Below, piece by piece: positions 47,477 to 59,100 of a stretch of DNA of 64,000 nucleotides. Under the pieces are notes generated by a model that saw only the letters and a program-made list of their open reading frames with translations, was not told the origin of the DNA and made no database searches. Every line of letters starts with the position of its first letter. Position 1 is the first letter of the stretch. Position numbers and translations under genes: made by a program. The stretch covers positions 22,937,524 through 23,001,523 of the forward strand of contig CM054140.1 of assembly GCA_028751875.1 (NCBI GenBank), in the 5' to 3' direction. Origin of the DNA: Rapana venosa (taxonomy: Eukaryota > Mollusca > Gastropoda > Neogastropoda > Muricidae).

Positions 47477-49850
47477 TGTGAATTGGATCAAATAATTAAG
47501 AAACTACTTCTGTAACAATCTGCCCCTTTTATGCTTATGTAACCAGCAATTTTTTGTAGTGTGTGTGTGTTTTATAATAAAATAATGTTATTGGAAAGTA
47601 GGAAAATGTGTTCATAACCTATGCAGTCATTGGCCAGCAAAGTGTCAGAGACCTCAGAAATAAAAATTGGAAAATTGTCAAAATTGGAAATTAGGCTGGA
47701 GTAGAAATATATCCTCAAAGAATTCTTCAAAAAATTTGTTACAAAATGCCTTGATCATGAGATGATTTAAGCAGGACCAATCATGTTGGCAAAGGCATAC
47801 TCTGGCCATCACTGACATATAATTTAACTCAAAATTAGTGTTGTATAAATTTTTAGTGAGATGGTTTGTGTGTGTGTGTATGTGTGTGTACATCAGGTTG
47901 GAAGGAGAGGCAAAGTATGAAAAGGGTCGTTTAGAGGAGGGGTACAGATGCACATTTAGAGCAGTGGGGAAAGAAAAAAGTGGGCTGGCTGAATTTTTTA
48001 TAAGTTTTTAATTTGGGAAAGGAGGGGGAGGGGGGGCCTAGATTACTATAATTTTTGTTTAAAAATTTTTAAAAGAGTATTCAAAAAACGTTACGTCGTT
48101 AGTGTAGTATAAAGTTTTAGTGAGATAGTGAGTGTGCATGAGCACATGCTTGTAAAGGGGGTAGTTTTGGGGAGAAGACATTCAGGTTGGAAGGAGATGC
48201 AAAGAATGAGAAGAGATGTTTTGGAGGGGTAAAGTATGTTCTTTCGAGCCAGAAGGCCCATAGAGCCGGAGCTTATCCCGGTTTCTGTAGCGTTAAGCGA
48301 ACTGATGGTTTTTCACCACCCCTGTGACAGGACGCTAGTCTGTCGCCAGATACTTCCCCAGCAGAGCTGGTACCCACTTGTACACCTGGGTGGAGTGAGG
48401 AAAATAGGAGTAAAGTGTCTGTTTTGGAGGGGTATAGATGCACATGTAGAGCAGTCGGAACAGAAAAAAGAGGGCTGGCTCATAGATTTTTTTCCTCACA
48501 TGGTTTATTTTGGGGCTTTTTTTTTTAAGGATGGAACTCGTTCAAAAATTTCTTAAGCCTGAAATAACTTTAAATTTGGGGAGACCGAGGTTGAATGCAT
48601 AGCTTTAGCAGTTGATGATTCTAATTTGAAGCGCCATACTATTGTGAGCTATGCACCATTGTCTATCACTACATACCATTTGTCCACGTGCTATTGTGTC
48701 CACATGCATTCTAACATTCAGACCAACTGTTAGCAACCCTTAACTATTATTAACTCTTTAACACCTGATCTAACGCTAACCTTAACTCTAACCCCACATG
48801 TGGACACAAGAGGCAGGTGGATAATGTGGTACACATTGACACTCTGGCTAAAACAAGTTTAAATCGGAATACAGCTACAGCCTTCATGGTGGGCAAAAAC
48901 AGTTGCTTACGCAAAATCTCAACATAGGTAAACCACGGATTTCTAGTCAAGGAATTAAAAAGGAAAAGAAAAAAGCTTATGATTATTTTCTTTGGGGTTA
49001 GTGAGAGGATGGCTACTAGAATTTTAGGGAAAAGGATGCAAGGAAAGTTGCTGGGGGTGGGGGGGGGGGGGGGGGGAGGAGTGGTAGTAGAATGTTCTGG
49101 TTCATAAGAAATGGAGAAAGAGGTTATAGAGAATGAAGATGGGGATAGGGGGCATGCAGTCGTATGTAGATTAGATTCACAGGGTGGGTGATGGAGGGAT
49201 GGGGATAATTTTAGAATGTTTATTTTAAATACAAAAGTAGATGGGTGCTAGTTTTAGAATACATTATTGAATAATCATTTGAGTGAGGACAGGTGTTAAC
49301 ATGCATCATTGAATAGACATTGGGGGAAGGTACTTGGAGATGGCTAGGAAACCTTAGAACACATTACACAAAAAGGACTGTTATTAAAAGGGAGGTTTAG
49401 AAAGTATGTTCAGGTTGGTGGAAATGAATCGAGTCAAATTTTATTCTAGATGGTACATTGAATAAGCGTGCATTTTTTTGTTCTTTCTAAAAGTGTGTGT
49501 GTGTGGGCATGTGTGCGTGAGTGTGCACATGGGTGTATGTGTGAAGGAAGGATTTGGGCAGCAGGCAAGTCTATACCTCCCCTCCCTTCCTGGAAAGAAC
49601 AATGAGAACAAAAATGAGAACAAAAATTGACCAGAAAAGAATATTTTAAAAAATTAGGGTGGGGGTGAGGAGGTAGTAGCCCCCCCCCCCCCCCCCAAAA
49701 AAAAAAAAAATCAGGTCGCATTGGCAAGACTAAAGTGAAAGATTTTACATTGATCCCTGGTCATTGCTGCATGATTTATTGTCTACTTTCTTGCATTTGT
49801 CCTACCTTTGTTCTGAATGTTATTTCTATTTGCGCTTCTTTTCTGCAAGT
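47477..49850. repeat. Large tandem unit 4, 3'-shortened (about 2.4 kb)
   Basis: Carries the start segment, the AGGAGAGGCAAAG segment (47.9 kb), a second version of it (48.15-48.5 kb) split by an S3 SINE, and the CCACATGCATTC segment (48.7 kb). The GCATACGCAAAATC-like segment follows at 48.9 kb, then a direct jump from GAAGGAAGGATTTGGGCAGC to the poly-C segment (49680-49696). Array similarity fades after about 49.85 kb. Confidence 0.8.
48232..48419 (-). mobile_element. S3-family SINE, 5'-truncated, minus strand, 15-bp TSD
   Basis: The 188-bp reverse complement corresponds to 43983-44170 and shows no difference by eye. The tRNA-like head is absent. TGTTTTGGAGGGGTA at 48217-48231 recurs exactly at 48420-48434, so truncation happened during insertion rather than by later deletion. 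Confidence 0.9.
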
Positions 49851-51760
49851 ATGGAACTTTCCTTCAAATTCCAGTGCCGCAAATGATGTGAAATAATGTA
49901 TTCTAGTAGGACACTGCCATAATACAGTATAGTAAAGGTTACAATTTTTTTAAATTTAGCCTTTCTTCCAATGTCACTTTTGTGTTCCGGTAAAACCTTG
50001 GTTGTATCAACTTAGAAAATGGTTTAGCATTTGTGTGGGGTTTTTTGTTTTGTTTTATTTTTAGTGTTTGGTAGTGAACTATTCACAAGCAGTTGTAAGA
50101 AACACTTAGCTATATTAATGGGTTAGGTTTTTTTTCCTTTATGAATCACTTTAAGTAGTAGAAAAACGTGCATTTCAGCGAGGAACACTGGTGGACAGTT
50201 GGCTTGTATTTTAAAACGCTTGCCTTTTACGCATTTTTCTTCTTATTGGTCACATCTGTGACATTTTGTATTGAAATATTAAGCCCAGCTTTCTGGGACT
50301 TAACAAAAGCTGATACTCCTTATATTCTTGCTTTTTAGTACTGAGCACAATGTGAAGCTGTTTATTGCTGGTGCCCTTTTTCTTTATCATTGTAAATGGT
50401 AGACTTTGGGTATTGATCATCAGTTGATCACTGGTGTGTTGCCCACTGTACCTATAGACTATTACCCCAACACAGCATATCACTGTTGTTGAAATTTGTA
50501 ATTACTTTATGATTTCGCTAGTGAAGCGTTTGCCTGTCTTGGGCTTATTTATTCCCCAGCTGTAAGGAAGATGGGTTTTGTTTTTGTTTCCCACCATTGG
50601 GTTGCTTGACACGACATTATTTTTTCTTATGCATGAACAGCAAGCATAATGATACTGCCATGTGTGACCCAATGAAACTGTTGTAATTTTCTCCCAAATA
50701 TTATCCTTTCTTGAATGAATTATTCAGTGCTTCTAAATTCACATGTTCTGTAACATTTTATTTTTGGCATTGGATGTTTTAATATTTATTTTGAAGGCTT
50801 GAAATTTCCGAGTTATATCTGGGAAGTTGATGCATCTGGTTTAGCTGCAGGTAGCCATTCCAAGCAGTGTCCACATTTTTCACCTTCACATGAAGGATAG
50901 TACATGTGTGTAGCTTGTTGCCTGTATCAATTCTTTATCATAACAACCTAGAGGACATGGCTTAAATCATATATTTAAACAAATGTTCTTTGTGTAAAGG
51001 TCTTAGACGATGGTTTTGCCTGGTATTTGTAGGATTCAAGTAATGCAGTTAATGCCCTCCACTTTGCTTCCCACTCCCCCTATTTCCTATTATTCTAAGA
51101 TCAAAATTGAGCTTTATCTTAAAAGATATATTACATTTGAAGTTGAGTTTTGAAGTGCTTTATTTTAAAATACATTGCATTTGATGCTGTTTTCCAATCA
51201 ATTTTACTCCTATGAAAGGATGAATTTTAATCCCCATTTGCCAAAAGCATGTTATGTTTTCTGCTTTGGGGTCGCAACTATTGTCAGAATTTCCTTGCTC
51301 TGTTAGTACGCATTAAAAACACTTTTTTGTGTGTGGCCCAGTTAAGCCTGTTCTAGAATCCCAACTGGAAATGTAGGAAGGTGTGGATAAAACTTTTTCA
51401 ACCCAAATGAATTACCTTATTGTATGGGATAAAAACCAAGCTTGCTTCTCTGAATGAGTAGAGAAAAATGTTGCAAGTATTGCTTCTGTGTTTCCAGTAT
51501 TTCATAACAGTACTGTACAAGATTGATGGATGTATACCTTAAAAAGGTTAAAAATCAAGTGGTGAGCACACACCACTGGCACTTGACCCTGACTTTATTT
51601 TGTGAGAAAAATACAACCTTTGCACAACTCCCTCTTCTTTAAAACTTTCAAGCTGATGTTTTGGTTTTGTTCAGGGGTTTGTGCTTTCTGGTTTATTTAT
51701 TTTTAATTCTTTTATTTGTAAAGATAACATGTGTGGAATAAAGCTTTTTGTCATTTTTGT
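49851..51760 (+). other. T-rich unique region resembling a long 3' UTR
   Basis: About 1.9 kb of repeat-free, T-rich sequence without long frames. It ends with AATAAA (51737-51742) followed by a T/GT-rich stretch (TTTTTGTCATTTTTGTG). The texture is that of a metazoan 3' UTR or a decayed downstream gene end, possibly belonging to the unidentified + strand exons at 31.7-37.3 kb. No stop-containing exon was found to anchor it. Confidence 0.35.
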
Positions 51761-52059
51761 GTTTTAGAAGCATATTGGAATGAACACTTTTATCATCTGA
51801 AATATTTCAAATGATGGTGTAAGAATTTAAAAGCTATCAACAATCAGTGGGTCAGTCATTGTGTCACTGCTGGTCAGAGCATTGGGAAAAGCCTACCTCC
51901 CCCTTCAGCAAAAAAAGAGGCTGGAGTTAGGGTTGGGTAGCCAGCTCGCAGCTGAAATAACACAAAATGAAAAGAAAAATTCAGAATTACTTCATGAACA
52001 TAATTATTGTTGAAACTTGAATACCACAAATAAAAATAAAATCAAACTTGACCAGGGTC

Positions 52060-52204
52060 TTTGTTCAGAGCTACATTCATGAATGACTGTGTTAAAAGTG
52101 TAGAGTATGCGCACAGGATATGTTGTTGTCTTCAATTTAACGTCTGTTCACACTCAGTGATATCAGATACAGACATGTACACCTTTTATCTGTTCTTCTC
52201 TGTA

Positions 52205-52237
<33 letters not shown>

Positions 52238-52630
52238 TCCCTTCTTGTCTCTCTCTCTCTCCTGTTCCTTTACACCTTTCATCTGTACTTCTCTCTTCAT
52301 CTCTTTCTCCTCCCCCCCCCACCCCTTTTTTTTCCTTTCTCACTCTCTCCCCTTCCTTACATTCAAATGTACTCATTCCGAGCTGCATTTATGAATGACT
52401 GTTAAAAGTGTAGAGTATGCGCACAGGATATCAGATACAGACATGTATACCTTTTATCTGTACTTCTTTGTATTCCTCAACCCCCCCCCCCCCCCCCCCC
52501 CCCTCCCCCTTTCTTACTCTTTCCTGTTCCTTTACACCTTTCATCTGTACTTCTCTCGTCATCACTCTCTACCCCCCCTCTTTTTGCCTTTCTCACTCTC
52601 TCCCCTCCTTACATTCAAATGTACTCGATC
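52060..52630. repeat. Direct duplication of about 0.3 kb with poly-C and CT-rich core
   Basis: TTCATGAATGACTGTGTTAA and GTGTAGAGTATGCGCACAGG at 52075-52120 recur at 52388-52430. Next come GACATGTA(C/T)ACCTTTTATC, a poly-C tract (52206-52236 and 52481-52503), TGTTCCTTTACACCTTTCAT, a CT-rich block and TTACATTCAAATGTACTC. The first unit has the extra hairpin motif at 52129-52170. Confidence 0.85.
52129..52170. repeat. Hairpin motif, copy 4
   Basis: CTTCAATTTAACGTCTGTTC, then ACACTCAGTGATATCAGATA. Near-identical to the motif at 1130-1170 at the other end of the window. Present in the first half of the local duplication but missing from the second. Confidence 0.6.
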
Positions 52631-52828
52631 AGTCAATAAAACATATGTGAACAACTCTGACATATTTAGATATATTCAAATGCCCATCAGAAAAAAAGAC
52701 ACGTGCGCAAGATATAATTTACTCTTAAGTACAATCAAGCACTCCTGAAATGATGTAAATGTGTGTTTCCCAAAGCATGGATTATGCAAAGTGATGCAAA
52801 ACCCCTTTAAAATGTACCACCGAGGTGC

Positions 52829-53098
52829 CTATTCAAGGGTAGTTAACATCAGTACTGACTCACATCCCCCCTAAATTCTACAGATGAGACTATAAACCGA
52901 TTTCCTAAGTGCATGTGCATGCAGAACATATTGCACACATGTTAGAACCTGTTCTATATTTTGGAAGAGTAGGCCATTGTGTGCCGGTGAGAACGGATGA
53001 CAAGATTTACAACACCATATGCACAGGGGTACTGGATATAAAAAAAGCACATTGAATACTTCTGATTCATTATCTTCAAAATACAAGAATTTAAAAAA
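52829..53098 (+). repeat. S1-family SINE, headless
   Basis: Starts inside the S1 body (CTATTCAAGGGTAGTTAACA) and continues in order through GATGAGACTATAAACCGA, GTAGGCCATTGTGTGCCGGT and GGTACTGGATATAAAAAAAG. The tRNA-like boxes are missing. Confidence 0.75.
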
Positions 53099-54383
53099 AA
53101 AAGTCTGGTAACAAGGAAAGCAAATCTCTTCCTCTGTTAGTTAAAGACTGCTCAGTGTCATGAATGTTTAATACTGGTTGGGTGGGGGTTGGGGGGGAAG
53201 GAGCATGTGTAACATGTTCAAAGAATTTGAAATCTGTCAACAGAAAAAAGTGTGTGTTCTATGATATTGTGTTGAAATATCTAATTAAATGAAGCATAGA
53301 AAAAAAAAAGTTGTTCAGTTATGATTTTGCCCCTTGACATTGTGTAAAAATCCTCAATATCCCTAAAAGGATGGCAGGAAACAAAGAATTTTGATTTTGA
53401 ATTTGAACCAACTCTTCACCAGTTATCAGCTTTTAGAGCACAGATTAGTTATGTTCAAATTCTTAAGTGGAAGTAAGTGGTGAGATCTCTCAGGGATGAA
53501 ACAGTTAAGAGGATGATGCACTCTTGTCTAAGGAGACAGTTATTCCAAGAAAAACCTCAAAGAAACTGCTCTCAGTGTAAATGGAAGGTGTCTTCTTCAC
53601 ATAGCTGATGACGACAGAGTGCTAGAATAAACCGATACACTGATGTGATTGTTTTTGTCAATCAATGGGCCTATTATGGCCTTGGTGGTAAGCTGAACTG
53701 AACACAAGACTAGGTAGAGAGGAAATCCACCCCCACCCCCCATCGTTATTTCACTGGGTCTTGGCCAATATTAATTCATACTTTTGTGGGTCTCGACTCC
53801 TGTACTGGCAATATGTTGTTTATTTAGTATTCATTTTTTGTTTACTGAAAATCAACTTCATAAATTATCTGCCACAGCATGTTTGTCCTTTGCATTTGGT
53901 ACTAGTGTTTAGGTACAGTTGAGGTGTATGAAAATCACAAGTTTTTTTATTGATGAATTCATTGTTGTCATTTATTGAGATGGCTGAGAAAATGGAAAGG
54001 CTGTTAGCAAAGGGGATTTGTGCGCACTTTTGTGTGTGTGTGTGTGAAAAATAATAAAATTCACTTTATTCTGGGTAGTGAAATCATATCTGTATTTCAA
54101 TATTGATAAACAAGTTTGGTTTTTTTTCACATAATTATATTCACACTCAAGTCAGAAAAAAAAGTTTTAAAAAGTTAAAAGGAAAAATACTACACACACC
54201 AAATGATGAAATAATTTGAATGGATAAGATCTGGAACAATGTTAACCATAATAATTCTGTTCACAATTAATGGCATCTTGCTGGATAGCCTGACCAACTA
54301 GGCCTACATGGATAACTAGATTGACCTTGCATCAAAGATGTGCAAAACTGAAGAATATTCAAACCCAACATTTGGTTAAAAAT
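53099..54383. other. Intergenic, nothing recognised
   Basis: AT-rich sequence with a poly-C patch near 53730 and a GT run near 54032-54046. No gene or repeat family is recognised. Confidence 0.6.
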
Positions 54384-55285
54384 AACGTGTTCCTGGAGAA
54401 CATCATGCAGGAGGCCCTCCTTGACTTCAAGACCACAATCACAATAGGAGGAAGGCCAGTCTGCAATCTTCGATTCGCAGACGATATTGATCTCATGGGT
54501 CGCAGTGAAGAAGAACTCCAGGATCTCACCACCAGACTGGAAACATCAGCCAATGCCCACGGTATGGAGATCAGCACGGAAAAGAGCAAGATCCTAGTGA
54601 ACAATACCACACCGACCACTCCCACCAGCATCAAGATGAGTGGCGAGACACTAGAGGAGGTGGAAACTTTCAAGTACCTTGGAGCAGTCATCACCAAAGA
54701 AGGTACGAGCACACAAGAGGTGAAGATCAGACTTGCTGTGGCACTCTCCTCCATGACTAAGCTGGCGAAAGTGTGGAGAAACCATAACATCAGAACCCAC
54801 ACTAAGGTCAGACTCTACAAGGCACATCCATTGCCTTGTACAGCTGGAAGCATGGACACTCACTGCCGATTTAGAACGTCGCATTCAAGCCTTTGAAATG
54901 AAGTGCCTCAGGCGGATCCTGAACATCACCTACAGAGACCGTAAAACCAACGACTAACGACTACGTCTGGCAGCAGATCAAGGCACTGGCTGGCAAACAA
55001 GAACCATTGCTAGATACAGTCAAATGGAGGAAATTGAAATGGTTTGGCCACACAACAAGGCATAACAACCTGTCAAAGACAGTCCTGCAGGGAATGGTGG
55101 AAGGAGCAAGGAGGCAGGGACAACCACGCAAAAGCTGGATATCCAACATCAAGGAGTGGACCGGCCTCACTGTACCAAACCTCCTGAAAGCAGCCCAGGA
55201 CAGAACCATTTGGCGGTCCACTTGCAGCGTCCGTGCGGGCACCCCAACGGTCGTCCCGACCAAGGGATGATGATAATGATGAAGG
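54384..55285 (+). mobile_element. RTE-like LINE, 5'-truncated, copy 2
   Basis: Begins at AACGTGTTCCTGGAGAACAT, just after RT motif B, and runs to the 3' end. It keeps FADDIDLM (motif C) and the C-terminal WFGH...GRP region. Similarity to copy 1 is very high by eye. It has its own lesions: a 7-bp and a 1-bp deletion near 54826-54848, and a 7-bp duplication (ACGACTA) near 54952-54961 that creates TAA. Unlike copy 1 it reads through cleanly at the site of copy 1's +2 frameshift. The stop codon runs into TGATGATAATGATGAAGG, a TGA-type tail expected of RTE-like 3' ends. Confidence 0.85.
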
Positions 55286-55424
55286 TTGAAATTTGTTCAA
55301 ACTAGGTTAATTCCAAGTTTACTGTCATATCAGATGGAATTTTTTTCTTCTGTAGGCCTGTAAGTCAAAATCTAGGCCTTTATAATTATTACGCATATCT
55401 ACATACTCGAGCACACGTATGCGT

Positions 55425-55695
55425 ATCTGCGATCTGACGACCCCGGTTCGATTCCCGTTCAAGGGGATATTTTCCCCTGGAGTTAACATCAGTGCAGACT
55501 CCACTCCCCAAGTCTTTGGATGAGATAGTCTCGTGTGCGAACGCACGCAGAACATCTTGCGCACACGTTAAGAGTGGGCCATTGTGTGCTGGTGGGAAGG
55601 ATGACAAAATTTACAGAACTGCATACACACGGGGACTAGATGTAAAAAAGCACATAAGTGCTTATTCCATTATCCTCGATATTATAGAATAAATA
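55425..55695 (+). repeat. S1-family SINE, partial head
   Basis: The B-box-like CGGTTCGATTCCCGTTCAAG and the rest of the S1 body to GTGCTTATTCCATTATCCTC. The A-box half of the head is replaced by unrelated sequence. It lies close upstream of the KHDRBS-like promoter region. Confidence 0.8.
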
Positions 55696-55739
55696 AATAT
55701 GTGTATCATCATGTGTGTTGAATGTGCTCTCGCACTCGG

Positions 55740-56165
55740 GACCTTAGGACTAGGCAAGTTTGTAGGTCCAATCTCGTCTGAAGGACAATTTGAATCAATT
55801 CAACGAAACAAAGCTCGAAGCCCTGTTTGAGAATGCGGATGAATATGCCTAGGGCCTAAGTTCGTCCGACAAAGCCGAAGCGCATGCGCGAAACGGTCGA
55901 ACTAAAGACAGCTTGGCAGTGGTAAAAAGTCCAAGGATTATTCCCCAAAGAATACATAACAAAGAGAAACGAAAAAAAAAAAAGGAATATACAAACACAG
56001 TCTGCATTGCATTTTGAAAATTGAATCATTCTTTTAATTATAGTTATTTGGTAAAACTATTTTTTGTCGGACGTTTACTTCCGTTAAAGCGCTTCAGCGT
56101 ACCTTTTGGCTAAGACCGGCGTCGCAGGCAACACGTGCGCCTAGACGAAACAACATTTCTCAGCA
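55740..56165 (+). promoter_or_regulatory. Probable promoter and 5' UTR of the KHDRBS-like gene
   Basis: CpG-containing unique sequence (for example GAAGCGCATGCGCGAAACGG near 55877 and CGGCGTCGCAGGCAACACGT near 56118) precedes the start codon at 56166. A palindromic GCATGCGC resembles an NRF1-type site, which is common in TATA-less housekeeping promoters. No clear TATA box was seen. The transcription start is not determined. Confidence 0.5.
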
Positions 56166-59100
56166 ATGGCACAGATAAACGGTTACAAAGAAGAACTTCA
56201 AGAAGAACTTCAAAAAGCTGATCCTAATTCACATGCCAGTCGGTTACTTACACAAGGTGAGCAGTGAAATTGAAGTTATATTTGGATAATTAATTATGAA
56301 TTGCCTCTGACTAGCGCCATCTTTGGTCTGGTTTTAGGCTGCAGGATTTGTCTGGCAATAATTTTATAAAATTTGTTCCCGTCTGAATTTCGAATAGTCC
56401 TTTCGTTTTCAGGAGTCTAAATAGGCCTGTGTATAAATATATGCATACTGATAGCTTTCTAGTAGTGTGTGGTGGTTTGTTTGGGGGGTGGGGGCGTCAT
56501 CAGTCAGACACTGCTCTGGACCCGAGCAGAATTCAAACTAGGCTAATAGTAATACTACTTGGACCATACCATAACCAACTTTGCCACCATTTGATCATGA
56601 TTTTGTTACAACTTACAGGATACAAAGTTACCTCAGTAGGCTAGAATAAAGAAAAGTGACTGCAGGAAAAGTTTTGTTTTTATGTGGTAACTAAATGTAC
56701 TGTGAAATTTTTTTTAATAGGTATTTCTTGTTTAACAAAAATCAAAATCAAATGATCTCTTCAGCACCCTTGCAGAAAATATGATTAATGTTTGTGTTTA
56801 ACATAAGTCCGATCATTATATCAGTTTGTAGGAACAGTGAACACTTTCTGACTGTCACTTTGTGGTTCTAGAAACTTCTTGTTCTAACTTAGGACACAAA
56901 TTGCATTGACTGGTTGCCCAATTGGTAGGTAGTGGCACTGGCAGCCAAAATTTTTTTATGCAGTTAATAGAGTTATGGCTTATATTTTTGCTTTAGAAAT
57001 AAAGATTTTATTAAAAGAAACATAATATAAAAAAAGGTGATATCTTAGTTTTCAAGATAAGGCCTTTTGAAGTTTGACACTACTCAAAAGCTATTGGCCA
57101 ACTTTGACAGATCTATGTTTCTTTCAAATAGCATGGTACACCCTTAAACAAGTTAAAGTTAAATCATCACAGTCTCTCTTTTACTTATTAGTATATTACA
57201 CAGAATATGGAAACAAAAATTAAAAAGAATCTGATCAGTAGAAAAAAAAATGAAGTGCCAAAATTGAAAACCTATTTCTAAATTTGGAAAAAGTTCACTA
57301 TGTACCATGTTTGGGACCCATCAGTGTCAAGATTTTTCAATCATTTCTCTTGAAATTGGTTGAAGGTATTAATACAGACTATATATATCCTATTTTTAGC
57401 AGCTACTTTGCCTCAAAGTTGGAGAAAAGGCCAAAATGACCAGTTCCCGAAGGCACATTTCAGAAAAATTACAAAAATAGTCGTAACTTCTGAATGAATG
57501 AACCAAGTTACTTCAAATTTGGAGAGAATATTGTTTATATTGTATTCTATAAGTTGGCATTTGATTAAAAATATTCTAAATGGGAAGAAAAAATGATTTA
57601 CATTGTTATGCAACCATAATTTATGATGAAAATGATGTGACCTGATAGGAACCTGCAACAATACTGGACCACATGCAATCAAAATTGGTTTGTGATAAAA
57701 AGACTTTGTTGGAATTGATTTTCCTGCAAAATGAGATTATTCTTGGGCATCATAGGTGCATGCATATGTGCGTGTGCGTGCATTTATTTATTTAATGTAA
57801 TTTATTTTTTAAATTCTTTTATATTGAGGATAATGGAATAAGCACTTATGTGCTTTTTTACATCCAGTCCCCGTGTGTATGCAGTTTTGTAAATTCTGTC
57901 ATCTGTTCCCACCGGCACACAATGGCCTACTCTTACGAAAAGCGGAACAGGATTTAACGTGTGTGCAAGATGTTCTGTGTGCATTTGCACAAGGGGCCTT
58001 GGTTTATGTCTCATCCGAAGGACTTTTGGGGAGGGTGGAGGCTCCAGGGGAAAATATCTCCTTGCACGGGGATCGAACCTGGGTCGTCACCAACCCCCAG
58101 CTGGCTGATACGCAACAATAACGAAAATAACTAAAACAAAAACCAGAGAAGTCCATTGATGCTGAAGTTAAACCAATCTTCTTGGAACATTGCCCCACAC
58201 CTTCATTCACAATGTGGACTTCAGTCTGCTTCAGAAAGTGTTGACAGATTGTCTTTCTGTCAGTCTGCTTCAGAAAGTGTTGACAGATTGTCTTTCTGCT
58301 GCTCTTGCACTGCTCTCAATCATATTCTTTAATCTGTGTTCTGGGACACCACCACAGAATTTATCAAAAACTTTTCAGTTTCAGCTCATTTTTCCATCCT
58401 CTTGTTTCAGAAGCTGCATCTGTAGCATAAGTGATTTTTTTTTCCTTGCACCTCACCCTAGGGCAAAGAATGCTTTTTTTCAGATCAGCATTAGTATCAT
58501 CCTCTGAAATGTTACAAATAATACATAAATAAATAAATGCAGTATGAGTTTGTGAACCGATTCAGCGATTGACAAAGTGATTGTGTGTGTGTTCAATATT
58601 TTTACTTTATTCTTTTAATATGAGGATAATGGAATGTAAGCACTCATGTTCTTAAAACAAAAATTTTTTTTTTAACATCGTCACCATGTGTATGCAGTTT
58701 TGTCAAATTTGTTAAGTGTGTGTGAACAGTCTGCTGACTACTGAGTCTACTATAGATAGAGAATGAATATTTTGAGGTTTTGCTTGTTTTAGTTTTCTTT
58801 ATTTAAATGAACTGTCATTCTTTTATGTGTATCATAATACAAATACGAAGCAATCAATAGAGATCTATATGGCATCAGTCTGAACTGTGCGCAGTCAGTA
58901 CTTATGACTAACACTCTTTAGTCTAAGGGCTAAAAACTAATTTTTGAGTGTTTTAATCACACACAAGCACACACGCACACACACGTGCGCGTTCGTACTT
59001 ACACACACATTCCCATTGGATCAGCCGAGTGCAGCAGACGACTTTTCCAAAATTACAGCGCGCCACTTCCGGTAGAAAAACAAAAACAAACTAAATGCGA

